64,000 nt of DNA, taken from positions 18,858,747 to 18,922,746 of the forward strand of contig JAPTYO010000011.1 of assembly GCA_036873135.1 (NCBI GenBank). The letters are read 5' to 3'. The DNA is from Clarkia xantiana subsp. parviflora (lineage: Eukaryota > Streptophyta > Magnoliopsida > Myrtales > Onagraceae). Each line of letters starts with the position of its first letter. Position 1 is the stretch's first letter. Positions 1 through 10,134 of the stretch are shown one piece after another. A program made the translations under genes and the position numbers. The notes beneath the pieces are model-generated. The model saw only the letters and a list, made by a program, of their open reading frames with translations. It did not search any database and was not told where the DNA came from.

Positions 1-1439
1 TATGCGCTCACTTACTTTCTACTCAATGGACAAGCTACCCAATCCGAATCACAATATATGCTCAAGTCAAGTGTATTGTTTGAAGGATAGATTAAACCTT
101 GGCCAGGACTTCCTTAGATGTATCTAATGACTCTCATAGTTTCATCATGATGAGAATTCTTAGGCTTATCAACAAATTGACTTAACCTTTGAACTGAGAA
201 GCTAATATCTGGCCTTGTCATGGTTAACTAAAGAAGCTTGCCTACCAATCTTCTATAAGAAGTTGCATCTTCCAAAAGCAAATCATCAGTTGAAGTCTTG
301 GTGGCCTCATCATACTCACAAGTAGTGAGTTTGAGATTGAATTCCATAGCAATTTCAGTTGGCCTAGCAGCTCCTAAACCAGCCTCCTCAATGAGTTCAA
401 GTGCATACTTTCTTTGATTGATTACTAGACCCTCCTGTGACCTTGCCATTTCCAACCCCAAAAAATACCTCAAGTTGCCCAAATCCGTGAGTTTGAAATG
501 TGATTGGAGAGTGGACTTCAATTGATCAATCATATGTGCATTTGATCCAGTAATGAGCAAGTCATCAAATAAATGAGGAGAAACACTCTATCCTTGCCAT
601 CAGTCTTGGTGAACAATGAATGATCGGAAGCACTTTGAGTTTATCCATATTTCAACAAGATATGGGTGAGCTTGATGTTCCACTGCCTAGAAGCTTGTTT
701 CAGCCCATAGAGTGACTTCATAAGCTTGCATACGCGCCTAGGTGACCCCAAATTAGTCTTGGTTGAATCAAAGCCTTGAGGAATATCCATATAGACCTCC
801 TCATGCAAATCACCTTGAAGAAATGTATTGTTCACATCCATGTGAAACAAGCTCCAAGAGTAGGATGCAGCCATAGCCAAAACAATCCTCACAGTTTTCA
901 TCTTCACCATAGGGGATAAGGTTTCATTGAAGTCGATTCATTCTACTTGAGTAAAGCCCTTAGCAACCAATCTTGCCTTGTACCTCTCAATGGAACCATC
1001 AGAATTATACTTTACTCTAAACACCCATTTGCATCCAATGGTGGACTTTCCATGAGGCAATTCCACAACCTTCCAAGTGTTGTTATCTTGTAGAGCTTTG
1101 ATCTTCTCCTTCATTGCCACAACCCAATTTGAGTCCTTGACTGCTTGCTTGTAAGTAGAAGGCTCCCTAATCTTGTCAATAGAAGCCAAAAAACAATTGA
1201 AATCGGGGTTCAAATCATCATTCGAGACATACTTCTCAATTCCAAAAGCAGCATTGGAAGATGATGTTCCCCTGAGTTGAGCAATCCTAGCACTCCTCCT
1301 TAAGGTGGGTACTTGTCGAGGTTTGTCTTCAACAATGGCTATAGGAGGTTGTGGAGAAATTACTTCATCAAGAATAGGAGAAGATGCCAAAAGGATCCTA
1401 TCAAAAGTACATTGATCCCCATAATAAGGTTCACGAACC
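1..1439 (-). pseudogene. Copia-1 pol, 3' part: integrase tail, reverse transcriptase, start of RNase H
   Basis: Reading leftward from 1439, one open segment (1390-938) holds the linker after integrase and the RT start, with the typical copia [19 protein letters not shown] block. A second (910-641) carries the palm start FHMDVNNTFLQGDLHEEVYM. A third (560-228) carries the RT end with DLGNLRYFLGLEMARS. Near the left edge the frame reads a DSDWVACP block, the copia RNase H start. The segments are in different frames, so at least two frameshifts have occurred, and the YVDD stretch falls in the broken part between 641 and 560. The enzyme would copy the RNA genome into DNA; this copy cannot. The remainder lies beyond position 1. 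Confidence 0.88.
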
Positions 1440-2315
1440 TGATGGATATACGCCCAATTTGAACCCGTTGACTTCCGAACCGTTGTATTTTTATCATCCC
1501 ATTATTGGTTGTAAATCGAAACTTCAACCCGAACATTTCGCGAGAACACCAACGGCACGGACGAGGCCGAGGCGCTCGTCCGGCCGAGTCAAACTCACCT
1601 AGGTGAGGTTGGGTGGCCACACCCGACCTCCCCTCGGGGAGATCGGGTCAGCCAACCCGATCTTCCCTAGGGGAGATCGGGTGGACCAACCCGATCTCTC
1701 CTAGGAGAGATCGGGTTGGGAGAGATCGGGTCGGCCAACCCGATCTCTCCTAGGAGGGATGGGGTTGGCCAACCTCATCCCCCTAGGAGGGGTTGGGTGC
1801 CCTCACCCAACCCCTACCCTTGGGGGTCGGATTTCCCTTCCCCCCAAGGGCCCCGGTACCATTTTTGGACTCCCATACTCGGTTTGCTCCGCCTACCTTC
1901 TCCGTATCCTAAAGTCTTTAATCATGCGTTTAAAGGTTAATTAACTGTGTTTAAAGGTTAACGATGTCATTAAGCCACCTTAATGACACCGTTGCCTATA
2001 AATACCCCACCTTCACAATTCATTTGGACATCTTGGCAATTTGGATAATTTTGCTCTGACATCTCTCTAGCTTTATCTCTCTAAAAACGATACTGACTTA
2101 GGCATCGGAGAGGGTTCATCAGGCACCACCCCCCCCTCTGTGCCTGGTACTGCCCCTTCTGCAGGGCGAAAGGAGAAGAGAGGCTAAGGAAGGAAGGAAA
2201 GAAGGAAGGACGCAAGCTAAGACAGTGCAACCCAAGAATACCGGATCACCCACATCTCCAGTGAGGAACGATATTTGAGCCGACCACCCGTTGACCCTGA
2301 TCTCGGAACCTAACA
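1440..2315 (+). repeat. 5' LTR of element N (876 bp)
   Basis: The LTR starts TGATGGATATACG and ends CTAACA, directly before the primer-binding site. U3 contains an array of about 34 bp units around CCTAGG, each an inverted repeat built on GAGATCGGGTTGG (1596-1800). A TATA box TATAAATA lies at 1997-2004. Downstream is the block CTTAGGCATCGGAGAGGG, shared with the other gypsy LTRs here. The 3' LTR is about 81 bp shorter because it has fewer array units. Confidence 0.93.
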
Positions 2316-2332
2316 CTTGGCGCCGTCAGTGG
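2316..2332 (+). other. Primer-binding site of element N
   Basis: CTTGGCGCCGTCAGTGG follows the 5' LTR directly. TGGCGCCGT also follows the 5' LTRs of elements A and B. It matches the 3' end pattern expected for a tRNA-Asp-type primer rather than initiator Met; the tRNA assignment is inference. Confidence 0.75.
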
Positions 2333-2366
2333 GCTTCGGACAGAAAGCCTGGCTATAACAAGAGCA

Positions 2367-3824
2367 ATGACGAACAGCAGGGTGTCTAGGCACCACCGCC
2401 CACCAGGGGGCAATGGGCGAAGGAGAGAGCCTATACCCCCAGGAGGGCAGCCTAACCCGGGAAAGCAGCCAATGCAACCAGAACCACAAGGAATCCCACA
2501 GCCTCCTCAACAGAACAACCAGGAGGGAGGACCCTCACGCCCAGCTGGGGCTGAGTCCTCCACAGCTTCCACACCCCTGGCAAGAAGGCCACAGAGAGAA
2601 AGAGAACAACAAGGAGTGCCGTCCCAGCACACGGCACCCCCTGAGGGATATTATTATGAGGCGCAACCCCAAGGGTACCCGTATGGGATGCCGGCCCAAA
2701 GGAATGGCAACCGCGCCCACACAACATATGCAAGGCCGGCATACACCCAGGGGACACACAGTGAAGCTCATGAAGAGGAACAGATCCCAACAGAAGAGCA
2801 CCACTCGCACCCTCGAGCAGGGCAGCGAGAGGAGCAAAGAAGAGATTACCAGGAGCCACCCCAAGAGGGAAGGCAACAATTCGTGCCTCCTAGGCAACAG
2901 CAGAACGCCAGGGCTTACACCCCACTGGGGGAGGACAGACAAGCAAGACCTCCAAGGAGGCAAGAATTCTATGAAGCACCCCAGCAGGGACACCAAGGAT
3001 ACACCTACAGTCCGTACCAATACGGACAAGGGATCCCAGCAAGCCCCATCTACAACTACGGAGGCCATCAGAGAAATTACACTCCGACACCGATATTGAT
3101 CACTCCAGAAGAAATAGAGGCCATTATAACCCGGAAAATGAATGAGTCAAAGAAAACCAGCTTGCATTGTCTAAGTGACAAAACGAACCACCCTTTCACA
3201 AGGGAATTGGAGATGAACAGGGTGCCAGACTCCCTACACACAGTGCAAATTGCAAAGTACAATGGCAAGGGAGACCCCCTAGAGCATATCCAACAGCATG
3301 AGGCCTCTCTATTTGGGAGAACAACTGATGAAAGGTACAAGGCGCTCTTGTTCCCAAACACCTTATCAGGGGTGGCCTCACACTGGTTCTTCACCCTACC
3401 CTCTGAGAGCATCCACTTATGGGAGCAGCTAAAGGCGAAATTTCTGCAGAGATATCTAGGGGAGAGAAAACTCCTCAAAGGAACAGGCTCCATCGATGAT
3501 GTGAAACAAGAGTACGATGAATCTTTGGCCAGTTACTACACTAGGTTCAATCAAAATATCGCAGACATCCAGGGCGACATCACTGAGGGTGAGATAATAC
3601 GAGCCTTCATCAGAAACCTAGGCCGCTTCGGGTCCACACTGGCAGAAAAGATGGCCAAGAAGCCAGCAAGCACCTTAGAGGAGCTTGCAGGAAGAGTCAA
3701 AACTCATATAGACCTGGAGAGGCACAGGGCAAGTAAGAAAGCCAAGATCCAAGCAGCTAAGGAAGACAATGCAAAGCCGAACAAAGGAAAGCCACCCCAG
3801 GCACCTCAGCATGCAAGGCAGTAG
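2367..3824 (+). CDS. Gag of element N
   Basis: This 485-codon frame starts 35 bases after the PBS. The first 250 residues are rich in Gln, Pro, Gly and Arg and of low complexity. Residues about 285-450 form a retrotransposon gag (capsid) domain, with IAKYNGKGDPLEHI, SHWFFTLP and ITEGEIIRAFIRNLG, closely matching gag in A and B. A basic, Lys-rich tail follows. Gag would form the cytoplasmic particle that packages element RNA. The frame ends at TAG (3822-3824), and the next open stretch is in the same frame, so gag and protease were one polyprotein separated by a single stop, through decay or possibly readthrough. Confidence 0.85.
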   Translation: MTNSRVSRHHRPPGGNGRRREPIPPGGQPNPGKQPMQPEPQGIPQPPQQNNQEGGPSRPAGAESSTASTPLARRPQREREQQGVPSQHTAPPEGYYYEAQPQGYPYGMPAQRNGNRAHTTYARPAYTQGTHSEAHEEEQIPTEEHHSHPRAGQREEQRRDYQEPPQEGRQQFVPPRQQQNARAYTPLGEDRQARPPRRQEFYEAPQQGHQGYTYSPYQYGQGIPASPIYNYGGHQRNYTPTPILITPEEIEAIITRKMNESKKTSLHCLSDKTNHPFTRELEMNRVPDSLHTVQIAKYNGKGDPLEHIQQHEASLFGRTTDERYKALLFPNTLSGVASHWFFTLPSESIHLWEQLKAKFLQRYLGERKLLKGTGSIDDVKQEYDESLASYYTRFNQNIADIQGDITEGEIIRAFIRNLGRFGSTLAEKMAKKPASTLEELAGRVKTHIDLERHRASKKAKIQAAKEDNAKPNKGKPPQAPQHARQ

Positions 3825-4900
3825 GAATGGCGTCCGCCCCAGCAAAGAAACCAAATGGGAGAACCACTAAAGGCTAGGGAAATTAATGTCATCAAGTTCG
3901 TTCCATTGAACGCCACTCCAGCTACTGTCCTCAAAGAGATGCGGAATCAGAAGCTCTGGTCACCCCCTGCAAGATGGAGAGCCCCAATGGTGGGGAATCA
4001 CAAGGATAGATGGTGTGACAACCATGAAGCTTACGGGCATGACACGAACGAATGCTTCAGCCTAAAGCTAAGCATCAACAATGCCATCCAAAGGGGATAC
4101 CTAAAGCAGTTCGTGGATCATGGGGGCAACAGCATGCAGCTAGGGCCATCACACAGAGACAAGGGCAAAGGCAAAGTAGACTACAATCCTCCACCCAACA
4201 AGAGAGGGACCATAAACATGATACACGGGGGAGTAGCGTCAGGTGGCCCAACTGCTAATGCAAGGGAGGTTTACGCTTCCAAATTGAGTTCAGTGCCAAG
4301 GTGGAGAAAAAGGCCAAGAGAAGGAGAAGAAGTGAAGATTGAATTCTCGGAGAAGGACAAGAGCCACATTGTCTTCCCACATGACGATGCGTTAGTCATC
4401 ACAATAGACATTGATAATTTTGATGTAAAGCGAATATTGGTGGATGGGGGCAGCTCAGCTGACCTCCTAAGCTTGAGAGTCCTAGAAGAAATAGGGAAAA
4501 CCAAGGCAGACATCAAACCAGTCAACTTCCCTTTAGTTGGCTTCTCAGGAGCAACAAGCTACCCCCTGGGAATAATAACCCTGCCGGTGACCATGGGCCA
4601 AGGATGGACACAGCTGAAGGTGAATGTTAACTTCTTGGTGGTTGAAAGCCTGGGAGCCTACAAAGGGATCCTAGGAAGGACAACCATAAATCCACACAAA
4701 ATCGTGCCATCCACAGTACACCCGAAGTTGAAATACATCACCGAGAACGGAGTCGGAGAAGTCTTGGGTGATCAACGCACTGCAAGACAGTGCTACGTCA
4801 ACTCCTTGAGACGTGGATCACACAGGACGGACACGGTGGCAATGGTCATGGTAGGAGCCAACCAAGACAGAAAGAAGAGGGGAAGGAGACAAAGGCAAGG
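3825..4900 (+). pseudogene. Zinc-knuckle-like region and aspartic protease of element N
   Basis: In frame with gag after one TAG, this part carries a Cys/His cluster (WCDNHEAYGHDTNECF, near 4015), then an INMIHGG block. The aspartic protease has its active site at ILVDGGSSADLL (4434-4470) and the flap-side block YKGILGRTTINPHKIV. In A and B the same order leads straight into reverse transcriptase after the CYVN-Arg-rich block. Here that block (CYVNSLRRG) is followed by about 40 unrelated basic residues and then a second gag. The protease looks intact at its catalytic Asp-Gly-Gly-Ser. Confidence 0.8.
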
Positions 4901-6263
4901 AAAGATGAAGAATGGAGTGGTACTCCGTTTGAGCAGGCAGTTTTTTCAAACAGTGCCTAAGAGGAGACACAGGAGCAAGGCTGTGAAGGTGACAGCCATA
5001 CCTTGGCAGCCAGACACCGTAGAGGGGAAAAGAACAAGGGACTCCATCTCAAGAGGCTTCTGTTACATCGATGATATCAAGCAAATGCCGCAGGAGCCAA
5101 TATCAAGCTATTTCCAGAGATTCTCCAGTTATGGTGCCAATATGGACATCACAAGAGGAGAAGCCGTCAAAGCATTCATTCGGAACATGCACCCAAACTC
5201 ATTTGAGGCCTATGGAGGGCTTTATGAGATGGTCATGACGAGCACGATGAGAGAGCTCAAGGAAAAGCTAGACAAAGCATTTGCAAAGGAGATGGAGCAA
5301 CTGGATGACGTCCCGGAGAAAGAAAGAGAGACTGACACACTGGGAGGAGGTGTAAACTTCACATTCACACCCCTTACAGTGAGCATAGAAGAAATCTTTC
5401 AGAAGTAACTCAAGGAGGAGCTGATGTGCTCCAAGATGGCAGTTCCTTGTACCCAAGCCCATGTGTTGTTCCTACAAGTCGAAATGGTGGCCCAATCACT
5501 CGATCCAAGGCCCAAGTCACAAACATGGCCAATGGAGGGCCTAAAATGCTGCTGCAGATGCAAGAAAGCCCAAGAGACACTCAAGTCAATTAGCATTCAA
5601 TGCTAATCCGCCCAACAACCAACCAACCTTGAGACTTGGGTTCTGAATTGATTTTATTTATATTTTCTAGTATTTGGCTTTCCAATAAGGGCTGCTATCC
5701 ATGCATGAGGTAGCCAATTTAAATTTGAATTTCGTTTTTGTTGTAAAGAGCACTATATAAGCTCTACTAGTATGTTATTTTCAGCAGCTTTGATGAATGA
5801 GATTATTGCCTTAGTGCACCCCCTTCTTATCTAAGCAATCTGATTGTTTAGTGGCGAAACCTATCCGATTCTTATCCCTCATCCTTGAGTGTGGCGAATC
5901 AAACCCGGACGTCTTTGCTTGTGGCGAGTTATCTTATCAAGCATTGGTGAACGGTTCTACCATCCACCCTATTCATCTTATCCGTTTCTGTCACTTTTAT
6001 CCAATTCCCTTTGTGTCGACAAACCGAGGCACATCATTTGGTATCAGAGCAGATCCGAGGCACATCAGGAGCTACCCACATGCAGAGAAGAGGGCAAGGC
6101 CTTCCTAGGAAGAGATGCACAGGGATGGTGTGAGTACCATGGGACCTGGGGGCATCAAACCAACAACTGCATGGTGCTGAAGATAGAAGTGGAGGAAATG
6201 ATTCATAATGGAGACCTGAAGAAGTATGTGGCAACAGACAAATGGACCACCCCATATCCTTAG
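4900..6263 (+). pseudogene. Second, partial gag in element N (replaces RT)
   Basis: Downstream of protease, the stretch near 5060-5300 reads YIDDIKQ, then PISSYFQRFSS, then DITRGEAVKAFIRNM. This aligns with the C-terminal half of the gag domain (IDDVKQ, YYTRFNQ, DITEGEIIRAFIRNL). A TAG is replaced here by TAA at 5406-5408, then a 646 bp LTR remnant is inserted. The frame resumes at 6073 and ends in a zinc-knuckle-like WCEYHGTWGHQTNNC (6124-6168) and a stop at 6261-6263. So the element has gag-PR-gag order with no polymerase. It arose by recombination between relatives or capture of a second gag; which of these is not decided. Confidence 0.7.
5422..6067 (+). mobile_element. LTR remnant: one LTR, its primer-binding site and the last bases of the second LTR
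   Basis: A 615 bp LTR (5422-6036) begins TGATGTGC and ends GCACATCA, a perfect 8 bp terminal inverted repeat, with TATATAA at 5754. Twenty bases follow, including TTTGGTATCAGAGC (initiator-Met-type PBS). Then the LTR end CCGAGGCACATCA is repeated (6055-6067). GGAGC flanks both sides (5417-5421 and 6068-6072). An almost complete internal deletion between the two LTR ends explains this. The PBS marks it as an element separate from N. Confidence 0.9.
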
Positions 6264-6530
6264 TTTCGTATTTAGTACTTAGCACGTTCAAGCTTTCCAA
6301 GATTTTCAAAAACAACTTTTGAGAAGGAGAACTCAAGAAGTTACTCCAACTCTACAACTATCTTTGACTTCCTCCAAAGAGTGTCTTGACCCATCCAAGG
6401 CACCCCATCTGTACAAAAAACATGAATGCTCTTAAGAGAGTAGGATTTCCTTCAAAGGTATTTTCCAATGAATGTGGTGATATAATCATGAAGTTATCCT
6501 TACACAGATATGACATCAAGTCAACAACAG
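6264..6530. other. Unassigned spacer in element N
   Basis: This AT-rich stretch lies between the zinc-knuckle frame and the tandem arrays. No coding motif, terminal repeat or RNA gene was recognised. Confidence 0.5.
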
Positions 6531-7030
6531 ATTCAACGCCCCCAAGAGCGTATCTTGAGAGTAGTTTTTATACTACGACACTCGACACCCCCAAGAGCGT
6601 ATCTTGAGAGTAGTTTTTATACTACGACACTCGACGCCCCCAAGAGCGTATCTTGAGAGTAGTATTCATACTACGACCCTCAACGCCCCCAAGAGCGTAT
6701 CTTGAGAGTGGTTTCCAAAAACTATGAATTTCGACGCCCCCAGGAGCGTATCTTGAGAGTAGTGTTCATACTACGACCTTCGTCGCCCCCAAGAGCGTAT
6801 CTTGAGAGTAGTTATTACACTACGACCTTCGACGCACCAAGAGCGTATCTTGAGAGTGGTTTCCAAAAAATACGAATTTCGACGCCCCCAGGAGCGTATC
6901 TTGAGGTAGATTTGCAACCTACCAGATTCGACGCCACCAAGAGCGTATCTTGAGGTAGAAAAAACACTACCAGATTCGACGCCCCCAAGAGCGTATCTTG
7001 AGGTAGATTTCAAACTACCAGCTTCGACGC
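6531..7030. repeat. 49-bp tandem array in element N
   Basis: About ten units of roughly 49 bp begin CGCCCCCAAGAGCGTATCTT and continue GAGAGTAG, with variable T- or A-rich ends. Later units shorten to about 46 bp. Units are contiguous with no unique spacers. The array sits between gag and the antisense gene, where A, B and C carry a different array. Confidence 0.92.
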
Positions 7031-7465
7031 CCACCAGGAGCGTATCTTTGGTCTAACCTGAGCCCTCCGGGAGCCTATCATGTGAAACGTTAAGTGCCCT
7101 CCGAGAGCCTGTCTCGTGAATAGTTTCGACGCCAACCAGGAGCGTATCTTTGGTTTAACCTGTGCCCTTCGGGAGCCTATCCTGCGAAACGTTAAGTGCC
7201 CTCCGAGAGCCTGTCTCGTGAACAGTTTTCGACACCAACCAGGAGTATATCTCTGGTCTAACCTATGCCCTCCGGGAGCCTATCCTGCGAAACGTTAAGT
7301 GCCCTCCGAGAGCCTGTCTCGTGAACAATTTTCGACGCCAACCAAGAGCGTATCTTTGGTCTAACCTGTGCCCTCCGGGAGCCTATCCTGTGAAACGTTA
7401 AGTGCCCTCCGAGAGCCTGTCTCGTGATCAGATTCGACGCCCACCAAGAGCGTATCTTTGGTCCA
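7026..7465. repeat. 102-bp tandem array in element N
   Basis: Slightly more than four units of about 102 bp follow the 49-bp array. Each starts with a relative of its core (CGACGCCAACCAGGAGCGTA), then a block with CTCCGGGAGCCTATC and one with AAACGTTAAGTGCCCTCCGA. The 102-bp unit therefore looks like the 49-bp core joined to a new sequence and re-amplified. Confidence 0.9.
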
Positions 7466-7852
7466 AACAGTACCACATATACCATTTAAAGGGTATCGGA
7501 AGAGAACATTACACCATTATTGAGAAGGATCCCATGAGAGAGTAATTTCAAAGTAAAGTCATATGGATAACACATAATGTTTTTTCTTGATGAAATAGCA
7601 GGTAAGGTATGAAGAAAAACATGAAAGAAGGATAAGTAAAGGAAACACACCAAGAGAAGAGTCCATAATCAAAGGAATATATACAAAAGCATGAGCAGTA
7701 CTAATGTAAAGCCAAGCGAACCACATAGTCAACAGCACAATACGACAAAGGAAAGCAACACCAAACACCATAACAATCCCAAAAGATACTCAACCCATTA
7801 AAGGGGAGAAGGAGTATAGTTATATATACAAAGATAGCACGATGTAAACACA
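7466..7852. other. Spacer between array and the 3' end of the antisense gene in N
   Basis: This A-rich sequence lies downstream of the antisense stop codon. No motif was recognised; it probably holds the antisense transcript's 3' untranslated region. Confidence 0.45.
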
Positions 7853-10134
7853 TCAATCAGAACCTTCGGGAGAGTCACCCTCACCCCCTGAAGCTGAACC
7901 ACCGGCAGAGATGGATGAAGAGGAGGAGTCTGAAGTACCGATCTCCACAGGTGTAGCATCCACCTGTGTAGGGGCAGGCTCGTCTGCAACAGCAGCCTGA
8001 CCCCTCAGAACAGCCATGTAGCCAGTAGCGTATGGCCCGAAGTCACCAAGATCACCAACTGGAAACTGAGGATCAATGCGGAAAATATGATCAACCAGAT
8101 ACTCACTAAACTGGTTCATCTCCTGAGTGAGACGCGCGCTATAATCAGCAGTGAAGGCAGAGGAAGCCTTGTACTCAGATACTGCGACAGTCCTCTCCTC
8201 TGCCCGGCACCTAGCCTCCAACCTCCGCAACTCCTCAGAGTGGAGTGAAGATGCAACCTCAGCCTCTCGGCGTAAACTACCTACGGTAGTCTCAAGCAAG
8301 GACACTTGGTCCCTGAGCTCCTACATCTTTAAATCAGATAAGCGCGCCTTCTCAGCAGCGGTGGCGAGCTCCGCCTTCAGAGAGACCTGGCTGTCCTCAA
8401 GGGCCTTCTTCTCGTCAGATAACTCGAGCACGAGTGATGACATGTTCACCATGTCAGACATACCCTAAAAATTCAAACAAGGGATGAGTAACCGAAAGAC
8501 AACCAATATGAAAGTATAAAGAAGAAAGCAAGGAACAACTCACAGGTGCATAACGAGAGAGTACACCCTGAACAAAGCGCCGAGTCTCCCCAGGAGACTT
8601 GGATTGAGCAACACGATCGCCAGGGGGGATGGCACCGCGAAGTACGCGGATCCCAACCTCAGGAGTCCGCAAAGAGGAGCTGCTATCAAGGTGGAACTCC
8701 TTCAAACCAGCGAAAGGAGTCCACTCAGACCCAATAACGTCTTCATCAGTAAGACGTGCGAAATCCTTCCGACTTAAAGTCGGAGGCCCACCTATACAAG
8801 CGAAGCAAGTCAAAGGAAAATATAAACATAGAAGGATCAGTAACAAGGTAGAGATCAAACCTGAGGACCGCGCCCTCGGCTGGGGGGCAGGGGAACCACC
8901 ACCAACAGGTCGCTTCCCTTTGTCAGCCAGGGAAGGCACCTCTTCGACCACCATCTCCTTATCACGAGATAGGGTCGGGGGACGAGCAGGATCCGCAGCT
9001 TTCTTCCTCTTAGCAGCCGAGGCCCCGGCCTCAGAATCAGATCTCCGCGGCTTAGACTTGGAAGGTCCAGAGTCTCTGCCTACGGAGACAACCCTCTCGG
9101 TCACCAAGGGGGAGCGCCCTAGCAATGTAAGAAAAACAAGATAAGGAAAACACAAAGTATACTATAAAGAAGCAAACAGGAGGAAGCATACCAGAGGCCC
9201 CAGCCTTCTTCCCAGGCATGGGGGATTTCTTCAGAGTGGAGCTAGAAGGAGCCTTCCTCTTGCTCAGGTCAACAGGTGCTCCCTGCACGTTATAGGTTTT
9301 TCCATGAAACCAACCTACAAAGGAAGAGCAGAAGGTAAATAAAGATGAGAAGACCAAGTAACATACCGAACCCCCGGAGTCAGGAGTCAAACTGATCCCG
9401 GCCTCGTAAAGATCCGTCTCAGTCACTAAGGACACGGGACAGTACGATCGAGTCCTGTTGCTCTCATGAATGATTTTCATAGTCTCCAAATCAACGGAGG
9501 AGAACTCCCCAAAAGCAGGCCAACCATCCGACCGATCTTCATTCAAGACCGGCCAAGTGACGTATCGATCCGTAATGAAGAAGTAATGCTTGGCCCAGTG
9601 ACTGGCCGAGTTGTCGCTCCGGGCCACGAAACGAAGAGAGGTATCCCACTCGACCCCACTCAACCCGAAATCAGCAAATCGGGGATCCTTGAAGGTCGGA
9701 TGGCGAGTTACGAAACTCGCAAACCCCACCTTCGTCTGGTACTGGAACCGGTAGAAACATCGGAACAGAACAAGGGAGTACTTCTAGGAGTACCAATGGC
9801 ACAACACCCGGAAGCCCTCCCAGACACGGAGGGCACTGGGGGCAAGGTTCACAGGAGAAATCCTGAAGAACCTGCTCAACTCTATGAGGTCATCGCAGTA
9901 AGGCAACCTCAACCCAAATCGAATCTGGGAGGGGTACACGACGACCTTCCCTCTAGGAGGCTCCGTCACTGTCTCGCGGGTATTCCCCAAGGAGGGGAGG
10001 AAAGGATATAGAGGCTCATCTAAGGGACAGATATCTCCTAAGGTAACGTGCTCATTGTAATCGGACCTAGTGAGGTGGTTCTCCGCAGCGAGACCTAAGG
10101 CAAAGGTAGCAGGAAATCCCAAAGTTCGAATCAA
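7853..10134 (-). pseudogene. Spliced antisense gene of element N (Transposase_28-like plus coiled coil)
   Basis: Reading leftward, 10134-9367 encodes a region like the antisense proteins of A, B and C: QIRFGLRLPYCDDLIELSRF then ALRVWEGFRVLCHW, resembling the 'putative gypsy type transposon' family (Transposase_28). One in-frame TAG lies at 9784-9786. Later segments are joined by stretches with GT/AG ends: 9366-9315 (short, 52 bp), 9191-9119, 8860-8792 and 8543-8465. The middle exons are Lys/Arg/Ser-rich (SKRKAPSSSTLKKSP), a possible nuclear signal. The last exon is Glu/Leu-rich and probably coiled coil, with a Ser/Gly/Asp tail and stop at 7853. One more stop seems to lie near 8323. The direction is opposite to gag. 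Function is unknown. Confidence 0.7.

Noticed and set aside
2452..3068. Long minus-strand frames opposite gag of N
   Set aside because: They are shadows of the Gln/Pro-rich gag coding sequence and have no conserved motif.
5417..6072. GGAGC duplication shared by the 5422 remnant and by element A as evidence of a common target preference
   Set aside because: Two matches of a 5-mer can be chance; B (ACAGT), the solo LTR (CCGTC) and N (GAACC) use different sites.
6531..7465. CRISPR-like array
   Set aside because: The units are contiguous with variable ends and no unique spacers of constant length, there are no cas genes, and the context is a plant retroelement.
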